The notes beneath the pieces were generated by a model. The model was not told the DNA's origin and did no database searches. It saw only the letters and a list, made by a program, of their open reading frames with translations. Below, piece by piece: positions 8,460-17,847 of a stretch of 64,000 nucleotides of DNA; positions within the stretch are counted from its first letter, which is position 1, and every line of letters starts with the position of its first letter. Location: NCBI RefSeq assembly GCF_004154955.1, contig NZ_CP011524.1:3100001-3164000 (forward strand), given 5' to 3'. The position numbers and the translations under genes are program-made. This DNA comes from Intestinimonas butyriciproducens. Its GTDB lineage: Bacteria > Bacillota > Clostridia > Oscillospirales > Oscillospiraceae.

Positions 8460-9046
8460 TTAGGGCGAATGGGAGAAACAAGCACCCGCAATCTCATCAA
8501 CGACATCTTAGATGGCACGGCGGCAATATTGGCCAGGTGGATACTTGCCTAGAAGTCCTGAAGGATTGCGTTGGGGGAGCAGCCCTTAAAATTGCACAGT
8601 TCCAGTTTGTTTCTCAAAATGTCGTATTTGGTTTCCACCGGTCAGCGGCGGAAGTACAAGGGCATAAACTGCTCATAGCGCAGGTCAAGCAGGTTTATCA
8701 TGAGAGTTTCCGTCTCGCCGGAGGGCAGCCAAACCCGGATGACACGCAAGGAAACGTCCTGGTTTAAGTCCAACATGAAATCGTCGCTTTGTGTTTCATC
8801 TATCACATAGTTCCACTTCATTTTGCAGCGCATCGGGAAGCGGCTCCCATTGCCCTGGAGGAAAGCGAGGAATTTTGCGTCCGGATAGCCCTGGTCGAAC
8901 AGAATCAGGCTTTGCGGGACAATCTTCAATTCTCTTTTAGGCGCTGGATGTGCCCCATTGCCTGTGCCCTCTCCATCCATTGATAAAAAGCGTTTCAGGC
9001 CCAGGTACGCAATCTCTTTACCGAGATGAAGTATGTAATACACCTA
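8460..9046 (-). pseudogene. IS4-family transposase relic
   Basis: An open stretch of about 133 residues contains LILFDQGYPDAKFLAFL and SGETETLMINLLDLRYEQF, the second catalytic Asp region and following strands of IS4-family DDE transposases. It continues, through an in-frame TGA, into PVETKYDILRNKLELCNF, the Y-R-E-K signature region, where the usual Trp is now a stop. A second stop (TAG for Tyr) follows at FQ-DF. The N-terminal half and both ends are gone, so the copy is inactive. Confidence 0.8.
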
Positions 9047-9333
9047 TTCCGAAAAACTCATGGTTCTTGTCCGGGTAAAATAGCCCGGTTTTGTCCTGGA
9101 TTCCCGTTTGTTGTCGTCTGCCTCTGCTGTTTTCTTGATTAGATCACATTTTTTCTCCCGTTTCATCTCGGCATCCCCTTATCGCAATTGCTTCCTTTGC
9201 AATTTTGAATGCCTTTTTCATTTTTCAATGCGCCATTTTACCAAAGTATTTCCACTTTTTTGTGTAATGCGTTATTTGTCCTTCAGTTGTTGGCATTGAT
9301 AAGCTTATCGGCGCGAAGCACACCTTTGCGGAA

Positions 9334-10302
9334 TCAATCGCCGCAGAGGTGGCAGGCAACGAAGTGGCCGGGGGAAACTTCTTTCAAAACGGGAGCCTCC
9401 TGGTGGCACCGCTCCTGGCAATGCTCGCAGCGGGCGGCAAAGCGGCAGCCGGGCTTGGGATCCACGGGGCTGACCACCTCGCCCTTGATGACCTTAATCT
9501 CCTTGTTGCGCATGGAGATATCCGGCTCCGGAATGGCGGACAGCAAAGCTTGGGTGTAGGGATGCACAGGCTTTGCGAACAGCTCGTCGGAACTGGTGAG
9601 CTCCAGGCACTGGCCAAGGTACATAACCATGATGTTATCAGAGATGTGCTTGACAACGCTCAGGTCATGGGTCACGAACATATAGGTCAGGCCCATGTCA
9701 TCCTGCAGGTCCATCAGCAGGTTGAGGATCTGTGCCTGAATCGAGACATCCAGAGCGGAAACAGGCTCGTCGCAGACGATGAACTTGGGGTTGACGGACA
9801 GCGCACGGGCAATGCCGATACGCTGACGGCGACCGCCGTCCAGCTCGTGGGGATATGCTGTAGCATAGCGCCGGGCCAGACCGACCACGTCCATCAGATG
9901 TGCAGCGCGGTTAAAGATTTCGCGCTTCTTGGGCAGCGTCTTGTTGATGATCATGTACTCGGCAATGATCTCAATGACGGACTTGCGGGGATCAAGACTT
10001 GCGTACGGGTCCTGGAAGATAATCTGCAGTTCCTGACGCATTTTCTTCATCTGCCTGGTATTGTACTTGGTAATATCATCGCCATTATACAGGATCTGTC
10101 CGGAAGTGGGCTCAATCAGGCGCAGAATGGTGCGACCCAGCGTGCTCTTTCCGCAGCCAGACTCGCCGACCACGCCGATGGTCTCGCCGGCGTATACTTT
10201 CATGTTGATACCGTCGACTGCGTGCAGGAAGGATTTGTCGCCTACCTTAAAATACTTTTTCAGGTCTACGGTCTCAATCAGAGGGATTCTCTCTTCTGCC
10301 AT
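9334..10302 (-). CDS. dppF: Peptide ABC transporter ATP-binding protein DppF/OppF
   Basis: This 322-residue ATPase pairs with DppD to power peptide uptake. Walker A is GESGCGKST, the Q-loop is IIFQDPYASLDP, Walker B is FIVCDEPVSALD, and the C-terminal cysteine cluster (CRFAARCEHCQERC) is typical of OppD/F proteins. The ABC signature reads LDGGRRQRIGIARAL instead of the usual LSGGQ. The strongly conserved Ser is Asp, so the partner subunit may supply the better signature. The ATG has AAGGAGGAC upstream and starts 3 bp after the dppD stop. It is the last gene of the dpp operon. Confidence 0.93.
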   Translation of the reverse strand: MAEERIPLIETVDLKKYFKVGDKSFLHAVDGINMKVYAGETIGVVGESGCGKSTLGRTILRLIEPTSGQILYNGDDITKYNTRQMKKMRQELQIIFQDPYASLDPRKSVIEIIAEYMIINKTLPKKREIFNRAAHLMDVVGLARRYATAYPHELDGGRRQRIGIARALSVNPKFIVCDEPVSALDVSIQAQILNLLMDLQDDMGLTYMFVTHDLSVVKHISDNIMVMYLGQCLELTSSDELFAKPVHPYTQALLSAIPEPDISMRNKEIKVIKGEVVSPVDPKPGCRFAARCEHCQERCHQEAPVLKEVSPGHFVACHLCGD

Positions 10303-10305
10303 AGC

Positions 10306-11295
10306 TTAGTCCTCCTTTTCCTGGTGAAAGAGATGGCAACGGATGGAGTGCGTGCCATCGGTATAGACCTCCGGAGGTACCTCCTTGCAGATCTCCATGC
10401 ACTTGCCGCAGCGCGGTGCAAATTTGCAGCCCTTAGGCAGATTGGTGGGATCCGGCATCAACCCAGCGATGGGCTGCAGACGGGTCGTTTTCGACTTGAG
10501 ATTGGGCAGAGAGGCAAACAGACCGTCTGTGTAGGGGTGGTGCTTGGCGTGGGTAAAGATATCCTCAGCGGTGCCGAGCTCGATGATCTCACCGGCGTAC
10601 ATAACAGCCACATTATCGCAGGTCTGCGCCACGATACCCAGGTCATGGGTGATCATAATCATGGAGGTGCCCAGACGGTCACGCAAATCGCGGATCATCA
10701 TCAGCACCTGTGCCTGAATGGTAACATCCAGGGCGGTGGTGGGCTCGTCTGCGATCAGCAGATCGGGCTCGCAGGACAGCGCAATAGCAATCACGACACG
10801 CTGACGCATGCCGCCGGAGAACTGATGGGGATACTCGGACTTTCTGGCAGGGGGAATACCCACCAGGGTCAGGGTTTCATCGACGCGTGCCTCGATCTCC
10901 TCCTTGGAGCGGCCCGCCTCGTTGTGGACTTGCAGCGCCTCGGCGATCTGCTCGCCCACGGTCAGCACCGGGTTCAGGGAGGTCATGGGATCCTGGAAGA
11001 TCATGGCGATCTTATCACCGCGGATCTTGCGCATATGTGCCTCCGGCAGATCTACGATGCTCTCGCCCTCGAAGGTGATGGAGCCGGAAGTGATTTTGCC
11101 GGTACGCTCGGGCAGAAGGCGCATGAGCGTCAGTGCCAGCGTGGTTTTACCAGCGCCGGTCTCGCCCACCAGACCCAGCGTGGCCCCCTTTTCCAGAGAG
11201 AGAGTGACGTCGTTGACGGCGTACACAGTCTCCAAGTCGGTTTTGTAGATGACGCTCAGATCCTTAATGTCTAACATCTTTTCTGTGTTACTCAT
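10306..11295 (-). CDS. dppD: Peptide ABC transporter ATP-binding protein DppD/OppD
   Basis: This 329-residue ATPase has Walker A GETGAGKTT, Q-loop MIFQDPMTSLNPV, signature FSGGMRQRV, Walker B LLIADEPTTALD and the OppD/F C-terminal cysteine motif (CKFAPRCGKCMEIC). It forms the cytoplasmic motor with DppF. The gene lies 24 bp after dppC, with AAAGGAAT as ribosome site. Its signature motif is normal, in contrast to the altered one in DppF. Confidence 0.95.
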   Translation of the reverse strand: MSNTEKMLDIKDLSVIYKTDLETVYAVNDVTLSLEKGATLGLVGETGAGKTTLALTLMRLLPERTGKITSGSITFEGESIVDLPEAHMRKIRGDKIAMIFQDPMTSLNPVLTVGEQIAEALQVHNEAGRSKEEIEARVDETLTLVGIPPARKSEYPHQFSGGMRQRVVIAIALSCEPDLLIADEPTTALDVTIQAQVLMMIRDLRDRLGTSMIMITHDLGIVAQTCDNVAVMYAGEIIELGTAEDIFTHAKHHPYTDGLFASLPNLKSKTTRLQPIAGLMPDPTNLPKGCKFAPRCGKCMEICKEVPPEVYTDGTHSIRCHLFHQEKED

Positions 11296-11319
11296 GATGA
11301 TAATTCCTTTCTGCCGGCA

Positions 11320-12228
11320 TCAACTCTTCAGACGTGGGTCCATAGCGTCGCGCAGGCCATCACCCAACAGGTTCACGGAGAAAGCAGTCAGAACGATGGC
11401 CAGTGCGGGGAACAGCACCAGCAAAGGAGCACGCAGCATATCAACACGGGCACTGGACAGCATGGAGCCCCACTCAGGTGCGGGGGCAGGCAGGGACAGT
11501 CCAATGAAGCTTAGGGTGGACTGATAGATGACCAGGCTGGAGACATTCAGGGTCACGTTGACCAGGATGATGCCCAGCGTGTTGGGGATGATATGGCTGA
11601 TGATGATACGGGCAGAACTGGATCCGCCGGCGCGGGCAGCCTCAACATACTCCTGGTCGACCAAATTCAGAACGCCGGAACGAACCAGACGGACATAGTT
11701 TGTGAAGTATGCCAGGGTCATTGCGATGATCAGCACGGGGATGCTGGAGCCCAGGGCGGCCACGACCACCATGGTGAACAGCAGATCGGGGATAGACATG
11801 AAGATGTCCAGAGCACGCATGATCAACATATCGACCTTGCCGCCGAAGTAGCCGGCGATAGCGCCCAGCGTGCAGCCGAACAGGCAGGAGCTGATGGAAG
11901 ACGCAACTGCCACCAACAGCGAGTTACGGGCGCCATGCACCAGACGGGACAGAACGTCACGGCCATAGCTGTCGCAGCCCAGAGGATGCTCAGAGGACAT
12001 GGGGGCCAGCTTGTTGTCGGCGATCTGGACAACACCAGCCTCATAACTGGCGATAACGTCCGCAAAAATGACGACCAGAATAATGCAGATCAGCAGAAAC
12101 AGACCGATCATTGCGCCCCTATTCTTTTTCAGTCGGCGAAGGATCTCTTTGGCCTGACTGGGACGCTTGAAGTTGATATCCTCGCCATCGAGCATATTGC
12201 TGGCAGGACAAGTATAAGTTTTAGCCAT
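11320..12228 (-). CDS. dppC: Peptide ABC transporter permease DppC
   Basis: The permease is 302 residues from the preferred ATG at 12226-12228, which has AGGGAGG nine bases upstream. A GTG at 12237 overlapping the dppB stop is possible, but its ribosome site would be too close. One N-terminal helix (NRGAMIGLFLLICIILVVIF) is followed by the OppC-type domain with the PLGCDSYGRDVLSRLVHGAR motif. The inner-membrane coupling loop is EAARAGGSSSARIIISHIIP. It pairs with DppB to form the channel. Confidence 0.94.
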   Translation of the reverse strand: MAKTYTCPASNMLDGEDINFKRPSQAKEILRRLKKNRGAMIGLFLLICIILVVIFADVIASYEAGVVQIADNKLAPMSSEHPLGCDSYGRDVLSRLVHGARNSLLVAVASSISSCLFGCTLGAIAGYFGGKVDMLIMRALDIFMSIPDLLFTMVVVAALGSSIPVLIIAMTLAYFTNYVRLVRSGVLNLVDQEYVEAARAGGSSSARIIISHIIPNTLGIILVNVTLNVSSLVIYQSTLSFIGLSLPAPAPEWGSMLSSARVDMLRAPLLVLFPALAIVLTAFSVNLLGDGLRDAMDPRLKS

Positions 12229-12233
12229 CGAGA

Positions 12234-13172
12234 TCACCCTCCCTTACTGTACTTGGCCCGGATACGCGGGTCAATGAACGCATAGATCACGTCTACGCCG
12301 ATCATCAGCAGCGTGAAGCAGATGGACACCATAACGGCGCAACCAATGATCATGGGCTCATCCTTCGTGCTGATGGACTCAACGATCAGAGATCCGACGC
12401 CCGGGATGGAAAACAGCTGCTCAGTGGTGACCATGCCGGCCAGCAGGCAGCCGAAACGCATACCGATGGAGGTGACCACGGGCAGCAGCGCGTTCTTTAG
12501 AGCGTGCTTCCAGATAACCGTGCGCTCGGCAACGCCCTTGGCGCGGGCGGTGCGGACATAGTCCTGACGAATGGCCTCCAGCATGGAGGACTTGGTGAAA
12601 CGCAGATAGGCAGACAGCTCACAGATCGTGGCTGCAATAACCGGCAGTACATAGTGCTTCGCTGATTTCAGGCCGAAGGATGGGAACCAGTTCAGCTTCA
12701 AAGCGAAGATGTACATAAGTAGGATACCGACAACAAAGCTAGGCACGGCAGCCAGGAAAAAGGCGATCATCGTGGGGATGGTGTCCATCAGCGAATTCTG
12801 TTTCACTGCTGACAAAATACCCAACGGGACGCCTATGCTTATCGATAGTATAAGAACTAAAATGGCAAGACGCAAAGTGACCAAAAACCGGGGCCAAAGT
12901 TCATCAAAAACGTCCAACTTGGTAGAGTAGGACTGACCAAAGCTGCCCTTGGTGACGATATCTTTCAAGTAATTAAACCAACGGACAACAACCGGATCAT
13001 TATAGCCCAGCTCTTCGTTCATTGCCTCGACCTCCGCCGCATTAGCGTTGGGTCCCAGGATCATACGACCGGGGTTACCGGGCGTAATACTCATAACAAT
13101 GAAGATGATCAGGGTAACACCAAGCACGGTGGGGATCAGGAACAATAACCGCTTGATAATATATCGATGCAT
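12234..13172 (-). CDS. dppB: Peptide ABC transporter permease DppB
   Basis: The 312-residue permease has the DppB/OppB layout. It begins with the helix IIKRLLFLIPTVLGVTLIIF, continues with the SLGYNDP-like periplasmic segment, and carries the EAA loop YVRTARAKGVAERTVIWKHA. The end (DVIYAFIDPRIR) is the classical DppB terminus. GAAAGGAAGG precedes the ATG. It is separated from dppA by about 170 bp containing a hairpin, which may set the higher level of the binding protein. Confidence 0.95.
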   Translation of the reverse strand: MHRYIIKRLLFLIPTVLGVTLIIFIVMSITPGNPGRMILGPNANAAEVEAMNEELGYNDPVVVRWFNYLKDIVTKGSFGQSYSTKLDVFDELWPRFLVTLRLAILVLILSISIGVPLGILSAVKQNSLMDTIPTMIAFFLAAVPSFVVGILLMYIFALKLNWFPSFGLKSAKHYVLPVIAATICELSAYLRFTKSSMLEAIRQDYVRTARAKGVAERTVIWKHALKNALLPVVTSIGMRFGCLLAGMVTTEQLFSIPGVGSLIVESISTKDEPMIIGCAVMVSICFTLLMIGVDVIYAFIDPRIRAKYSKGG

Positions 13173-13262
13173 GCTTTCCTTCCTTTCTAACGGAAGATCT
13201 TCAGTAAAAACGTGTGTGAATAAAGGTGCGCAACATCCCTGCGGATATTCAGAATAGAAGTT

Positions 13263-13296
13263 GTGTGCAGGCGACTTTCTTCAGCCACCTGCACAC
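13263..13296 (-). promoter_or_regulatory. Intercistronic hairpin between dppA and dppB
   Basis: A near-perfect 14-bp stem (GTGTGCAGG...CCTGCACAC) with a six-base loop lies just after the dppA stop. No T-run follows on the minus strand, so it is more likely an mRNA-stabilising or attenuating hairpin than a full terminator. Such structures commonly keep binding-protein mRNA more abundant than permease mRNA. Confidence 0.6.
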
Positions 13297-13345
13297 GACT
13301 CGTCACTAAATAACGTCCTTAGTTGAAGCGAATCAGATGCGCCGA

Positions 13346-14929
13346 TTACGCCTTCCAGCTCCAGTCATAGACACGATAACTGGTTGGGACCGCGATAGCA
13401 TTCAGATCCTTGTTGTAAGCAGCGCAGAAAGGAATGGTGATGACGGGCGTCAGAGTATGGGTATCATAGTAAGCGTTATACAGTTCAGTGTAGATCTCGA
13501 TACGCTTCTCCTCGTCAGCGGTGGAGGCACCTTCCTCCAGCCACTCATCGAACTTCTCGGACAGGTCGTTAAACTTGCCGGAAGGACCATCGTAGACGCA
13601 GTTTTTGATGCCCACAGCGCTGGAAGAGCTCTGCTGCTCGAAGTTGTTGAAATCGTAGTTACCGCAGTCATACGCCATAGCCAAGTCGTACTCCTGCGCG
13701 ACCAGACGGTCACCGGCCACGGAGTAGTCCTGAACGACCAGCGTGGAGTGGATGCCAGCAGCCTCCAGCTGAGCGTGGATCGCAATGGCATAGCTCTCGT
13801 TACGGCCGGCAGCGGCGATAAAGTCACCGAGCTGAATTCCATCGGGATAACCGGCATCCGCCAAGAGCTGCTTCGCCTTCTCCAGATCGAAGGGGATGGG
13901 GTTCTTCAGGGAGTCAGCAGCGGGAGCCGCGGCAGCATAGTTGGGGTTGATGTACATATAGGTGGGAGTGCCGTAGCCATCGCAGACCAGCTTGTTGACG
14001 CCGTCACGGTCAATGGCGTACATGATGGCCTCACGGACCAAGTCATTCTGCAGAATCGTGCCAGCGGTCGGGGACTCGATGTTGATGCAGAAGGTCATGA
14101 CTTCGTTAGACTCCTTCTCAACACAGGTGAACTTGTCGGTAGACTTGATGTCCTCCCAGTAGGAGATGGGGACGACCATGTAATCGACTTCGCCATTCTG
14201 CAGAGCGGTGATAGCGGAGGTATCATCCTCGATCACGTTCCAGACGATCTTATCGATCTTGGCCCTGCCGCGGTAGTAATCCTCGAAAGCAACGGCACTC
14301 CAAGAGGTCTTGGGATTGTAGTTGTCTTCATCCCACATGTAGGGGCCAGTACCAGCCTTATTGGCGACCTTACCAAAGTTGTCGCCCTGCTCGGTAACTT
14401 CCTTCTGAGACAGGATCTTCACCTTGTGAAGCATGTGGCCGATGGGGGAGAAGGACTGATTCATAACGATCTTAACGGTGTGCTCATCGACCTTCTCGAC
14501 GTGGTCCAGAGGACGGACGTAAGAGGCCTGCTTGGGGCTGGCCTGAGCTAGGTCATAGCTGAAGACAACGTCATCAGCGGTCATGGACTCGCCATTGTGG
14601 AACTTGACGTCCTTTCTCAGGGTAACAATGTACTCGGTGGCATCGTCGTTGGCCTCGATCTTCTCAGCCAGACGCAGATCGTAGCCACCCTCGGCCTCAT
14701 TTAAATCATACAGGCCCTCATAAATGTTTTCGAAAACGGTGTACTCGTGGGTGTTGGTGGTTTGGTTGGGGTCACTGGTGGTCAAGAAGCCGGTGTTGCG
14801 AAGCGTAACAATGTTCTCGCTCGCATCGCTTCCCTGTTCACCGCCGCCGCCGCTGCCGCTGCCGCCGCAGCCAGCCAGAACAGCGACCAGCATCAGAGCG
14901 GACATGAGTAGAGAGATAAACCTTTTCAT
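13346..14929 (-). CDS. dppA: Peptide-binding lipoprotein DppA (family 5)
   Basis: The 527-residue protein has a lipobox (VAVLAGC, Cys 21) and a Gly/Ser linker, then the family 5 solute-binding fold. The signature region is LAEKIEANDDATEYIVTLRK followed by VKFHNGESMTADDVVFSYD. The length is normal for DppA/OppA. It captures peptides or related small molecules outside the cell for DppBCDF. GGAGGAGG precedes the ATG. It is the first gene of the operon and has its own promoter with an operator-like palindrome. Confidence 0.94.
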   Translation of the reverse strand: MKRFISLLMSALMLVAVLAGCGGSGSGGGGEQGSDASENIVTLRNTGFLTTSDPNQTTNTHEYTVFENIYEGLYDLNEAEGGYDLRLAEKIEANDDATEYIVTLRKDVKFHNGESMTADDVVFSYDLAQASPKQASYVRPLDHVEKVDEHTVKIVMNQSFSPIGHMLHKVKILSQKEVTEQGDNFGKVANKAGTGPYMWDEDNYNPKTSWSAVAFEDYYRGRAKIDKIVWNVIEDDTSAITALQNGEVDYMVVPISYWEDIKSTDKFTCVEKESNEVMTFCINIESPTAGTILQNDLVREAIMYAIDRDGVNKLVCDGYGTPTYMYINPNYAAAAPAADSLKNPIPFDLEKAKQLLADAGYPDGIQLGDFIAAAGRNESYAIAIHAQLEAAGIHSTLVVQDYSVAGDRLVAQEYDLAMAYDCGNYDFNNFEQQSSSSAVGIKNCVYDGPSGKFNDLSEKFDEWLEEGASTADEEKRIEIYTELYNAYYDTHTLTPVITIPFCAAYNKDLNAIAVPTSYRVYDWSWKA

Positions 14930-14999
14930 TTTTCCTCCTCCTTAAATTTGAATCCCGTCCATATATGTACCACAGTACATGCTGGTTGGTCACAAGCGA

Positions 15000-15029
15000 A
15001 TTATATACTTGTATATACAGCATTGTCAA
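15000..15029 (-). promoter_or_regulatory. dppA promoter with GTATATAC operator in the spacer
   Basis: On the minus strand TTGACA (15024-15029) and TATAAT (15000-15005) stand 18 bp apart. GTATATAC (15011-15018) lies inside the spacer, flanked by CTT and a partial CAAG. The palindrome fits the HutC-type GntR consensus GTxTAxAC, and its position would block RNA polymerase. The same octamer occurs at four other promoters in this window. Confidence 0.8.
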
Positions 15030-15435
15030 GTGGAACAAGCCACTGTTTTCAAAAATTGTCTGTTTCGACAAAGTTACCAACAAAAATATGGACGTATCGG
15101 CCAAAGGCTCGGATAAAATTTCTTTATTTGGAAGTCTCATTATCGTCTGAACCTGTCTTCACCCTATCCGTAGCCACCGGATATTTCGGAACAGTCTCGT
15201 GGCCGCTTGCCACCTTGCTCACCATATTGCGGATTGAAATAACTACCCCCAAAAAGAGCTGCAGACGGTCATGACAGAGATACGGCAAAACCCGCAAAAG
15301 TACAAACTTTCTGCGTAAAGCAAAACACGGTGCAGCCCTTACAACCATGAACTATACCGTATCCTACATGAAAACGTCGCTATTGGTCTGTGCCAAAGCA
15401 GGACTTCACTTAAAAATATGGATCAGGCCAGCGGC
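15030..15435. other. Intergenic stretch between dppA promoter and ridA-like gene
   Basis: About 400 bp with no supported gene. A short open frame on the minus strand (15124-15348) has no recognisable domain and no good ribosome site. The region may hold gene debris. Confidence 0.45.
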
Positions 15436-15822
15436 TTACACACCGGCGACACAGGTGATCTCGAACAGGTAGGGCTCGGCAACGGTGGGAGCCACGACGG
15501 TGTAGCGGGCGGGGCCCACATCCATGTTCAGGAAGAAGCGATCCCACACCTCGTTGGCGATGGCGCGGTCCTCACGCTTGGCGATGAAGATCTGGCAGAA
15601 CAGAACCTTCTCCAGACTGGAGCCGGCAGCTTCCAGAACGTTCTTCATGTTGATAAAAGCCTGCTCGCACTGAGCTTCCAGACCCTCCTTCAGGACTTCG
15701 TTCTCGTCCTCACCGACCATACCCGAGACGAACACCAGGTTGCCATACTTGATGGCCTGGGAGACGTTGTGGGTGGGAGTGGCAGCCAGGGGAGTATAAA
15801 CCTTTTCCTTCTTGAATTCCAT
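15436..15822 (-). CDS. RidA (YjgF/YER057c/UK114) family protein
   Basis: The 128-residue protein has the RidA fold marks. HNVSQAIKYGNLVFVSGMVG is near the start, QAFINMKNVLEAAGSSLEKV is in the middle, and a short end (LFEITCVAGV) follows. RidA proteins hydrolyse reactive enamine/imine intermediates made by PLP enzymes and dehydratases. The catalytic Arg of true RidA normally lies near GPARYTVV, which is present. It follows the aconitase X small-subunit gene by 23 bp with AAAGGAAG upstream. It probably clears an unstable product of that dehydratase. Confidence 0.9.
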   Translation of the reverse strand: MEFKKEKVYTPLAATPTHNVSQAIKYGNLVFVSGMVGEDENEVLKEGLEAQCEQAFINMKNVLEAAGSSLEKVLFCQIFIAKREDRAIANEVWDRFFLNMDVGPARYTVVAPTVAEPYLFEITCVAGV

Positions 15823-15845
15823 AGTGGTACTTCCTTTCAGTTGAA

Positions 15846-16280
15846 TTATTTATCTTCGGCCGGTACCAGGATCTCCACAGTACCGTTGATGCCGTCGAGT
15901 CTGATGTAATCGCCGTCATGGATTTCCACACAGGGATCGCAGTCGGCAGGGAAATCGGCGACACAGGGACGTCTGGTGTTGAAGATGGCAGTGCCGCACT
16001 TGGAGTCCATCGTGGTGAAGACGTAGCCGCTGGGGCCGACGCCGTTGTACTCGCTGTTGCGGAACATATCGGACCAGCCCAGAGAGCCGCGGCTGCAGGG
16101 CAGCACAATGATTTTGCCGGCAAAGCTGTCGCCATAGTGGACGTTATCCTTTTCGGTCACCACGCCGGTCTTCACATCAGCGCCATTCCAACCGACGATG
16201 CTGTCGGGGCAGACGAAAGCATAACCTTCTACCACAGGGCCCCAGGCAGGACGGCCCCGGATAATCTTATTCTTACTCAT
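15846..16280 (-). CDS. Aconitase X swivel-domain subunit (AcnX small subunit)
   Basis: The protein has 144 residues from the ATG at 16278-16280 and matches the DUF126 swivel domain. It opens with IIRGRPAWGPVVEGYAFV, contains GKIIVLPCSRGSLGWSDMF with the conserved Ser-Arg-Gly, and has GTAIFNTRRPCVADFPA. It completes the active site of the large subunit, whose gene it overlaps by 8 bases. Bacterial AcnX pairs include cis-3-hydroxy-L-proline dehydratase; archaeal ones act on phosphomevalonate. The substrate here is not decided by sequence. Confidence 0.9.
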   Translation of the reverse strand: MSKNKIIRGRPAWGPVVEGYAFVCPDSIVGWNGADVKTGVVTEKDNVHYGDSFAGKIIVLPCSRGSLGWSDMFRNSEYNGVGPSGYVFTTMDSKCGTAIFNTRRPCVADFPADCDPCVEIHDGDYIRLDGINGTVEILVPAEDK

Positions 16281-17592
16281 ATCTCCTCTTAACCTCCCAA
16301 TAACCGCTGATGGCAGCGTCAATGACCTGCTCATCAGAACCGTAGTAGATTGGGCAGTCCCGCTCATCCTTGCTGCCGTTGCACAGCTTGAAGGAGGACA
16401 GGCCGAGGGACTTGGCCCCCTTTGCCACGTTGATCGTGCGGAGGATGCAGCCGCTGGTCAGGATCTCCACGCCCCAGTCCTTCAGGTCCTGGATGATGTG
16501 GGCCTGCTCGGCCATAGCGTACTGGGCAATGTTGGTGAACACGCAGAAGCGGACGCCTTTCTTCACCTTTCTGCCGTTCATGTAACGCCAGATATTGATC
16601 AGCTCCTCGGCGGAGCAGTTGGGGCAGCCGATCTGCAGATAGTCGGCCGGGCCGGATTCCTTGTGGCAGACCTCATCCCAATAAGTCTGCAGGATCTCGT
16701 TGGTGATGGTAAACTCCGCCACAGGCTCGTGGCCACCCATAGCCATCTCATAGGTCTGCGCCTCGGGGGATACACCCACGATCAGGCACAGCTCACAGCC
16801 GCTGGTCACGGCCAGAGCGGTGAAGAACGTCTTCAGCTTGATCAGGTCAGGCCGCTCGAAATCGCCGCAGATGACGGGGACGGCATTGGGGGCCAAGCGA
16901 CGGCCCACAGCAGCGCCCAACAGATCCCAGTCGGTCTTGTCCTTGGTATCACAGGCCACGTGGAACACGTGAGTGCCGTGGCGATTCTCGGGCAGGTGCA
17001 GGCCCCACTTGGGAGCTCGACCGCAGATTGCGGCGCAGAAAGTGGTGTTGCCGCCGCCGCCGTAGCCGCGGGCGCCCAGGATGGAGTTGCTGTAGAGCAC
17101 GTTGCTGGACTCGGTGGTGACGAAATACTCGCCCATCACAGGCAGCCATCCGGCCAGATAGGGGGCGCAGGTGGAGCCGATCATCACGCCGCGGTCAGCC
17201 GCGTCAGAGAGGATCTGGCGGTTGTTCTCATAGAACTCCTTGGTCTGCTGAGTCCACTGCCACTGGAACGTGTCGCAGCAGTGCACGTCATCCATGACGT
17301 AAGTGCTTTCGTTGAAGCTGTTGAAGGTGGCTGGGTCCAAACCTGGGCATTTTAGCTTGGTCTGCCAGTCGTGATAGCCCATGGCTAGGATGTCAGGCCG
17401 ATCCAGATTGCCATCGGGGAAGTCAGCCGGCTCGCAGGTGGAGCCGCAGCACAGATGAGCCTTGGTGATGGGCACCAGCTCCTCGGCGCCCAAGATTTGT
17501 GCATAGTCGATAATCTTCTGCAGAGCAACCTGCTTGGCAGCGCCGAACTCGCCGTCGAGCATGCGCTGCTCGTAGGGAGTCAACCGAATCAT
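16273..17592 (-). CDS. Aconitase X catalytic subunit (AcnX large subunit)
   Basis: The protein has 439 residues from the ATG at 17590-17592, which has GAGAGGAG upstream. It begins with RLTPYEQRMLDGEFGAAKQV, typical of AcnX. Candidate Fe-S cysteines are in HLCCGSTCEP, in the C-terminal half at IGCPNCSAEE, and in TSGCILRTINVAKGAK. AcnX enzymes dehydrate small hydroxy acids; bacterial forms are known cis-3-hydroxy-L-proline dehydratases. With a RidA protein and a peptide transporter next to it, use of a hydroxyproline-like amino acid from peptides is a reasonable guess. The split into two genes matches one known AcnX layout. Confidence 0.9.
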   Translation of the reverse strand: MIRLTPYEQRMLDGEFGAAKQVALQKIIDYAQILGAEELVPITKAHLCCGSTCEPADFPDGNLDRPDILAMGYHDWQTKLKCPGLDPATFNSFNESTYVMDDVHCCDTFQWQWTQQTKEFYENNRQILSDAADRGVMIGSTCAPYLAGWLPVMGEYFVTTESSNVLYSNSILGARGYGGGGNTTFCAAICGRAPKWGLHLPENRHGTHVFHVACDTKDKTDWDLLGAAVGRRLAPNAVPVICGDFERPDLIKLKTFFTALAVTSGCELCLIVGVSPEAQTYEMAMGGHEPVAEFTITNEILQTYWDEVCHKESGPADYLQIGCPNCSAEELINIWRYMNGRKVKKGVRFCVFTNIAQYAMAEQAHIIQDLKDWGVEILTSGCILRTINVAKGAKSLGLSSFKLCNGSKDERDCPIYYGSDEQVIDAAISGYWEVKRRYE

Positions 17593-17660
17593 ATCGTGCA
17601 ATCTCCTCTCGTAGTTGGTTTGTGATTTTATGTACGATTGTGTGCAACCTACGTATGCTG

Positions 17661-17714
17661 GTATATACAGGTTGCCTTGTAAGTCTATCATAGATGCATT
17701 TATCTAAAAGTCAA
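17661..17714 (-). promoter_or_regulatory. acnX promoter with downstream GTATATAC operator
   Basis: On the minus strand TTGACT (17709-17714) and TATGAT (17687-17692) are 16 bp apart. GTATATAC (17661-17668) lies about 20 bp after the -10, near the expected transcript start and 69 bp before the acnX ATG. This geometry suits repression by a HutC-type GntR protein. The racemase promoter at 23.5 kb has the same arrangement. Confidence 0.75.
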
Positions 17715-17847
17715 GACATTTTTTGAGGGTAAGGGACATTTGACGGGCAATCGCAGGCCAAAAATTTGGAATATTTTTTGGCAAGACTGCACAATTTGCC
17801 GCGACAGGATGATTTAAAATGCGGCTTGACTGTTCACACCCAACGAG

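Noticed and set aside
9349-11274. A 641-codon plus-strand open frame across dppF and dppD
   Set aside because: It is the shadow of two well-supported minus-strand ATPase genes; its translation has no known domain and is rich in Gln/His/Gly typical of antisense frames in GC-rich DNA.
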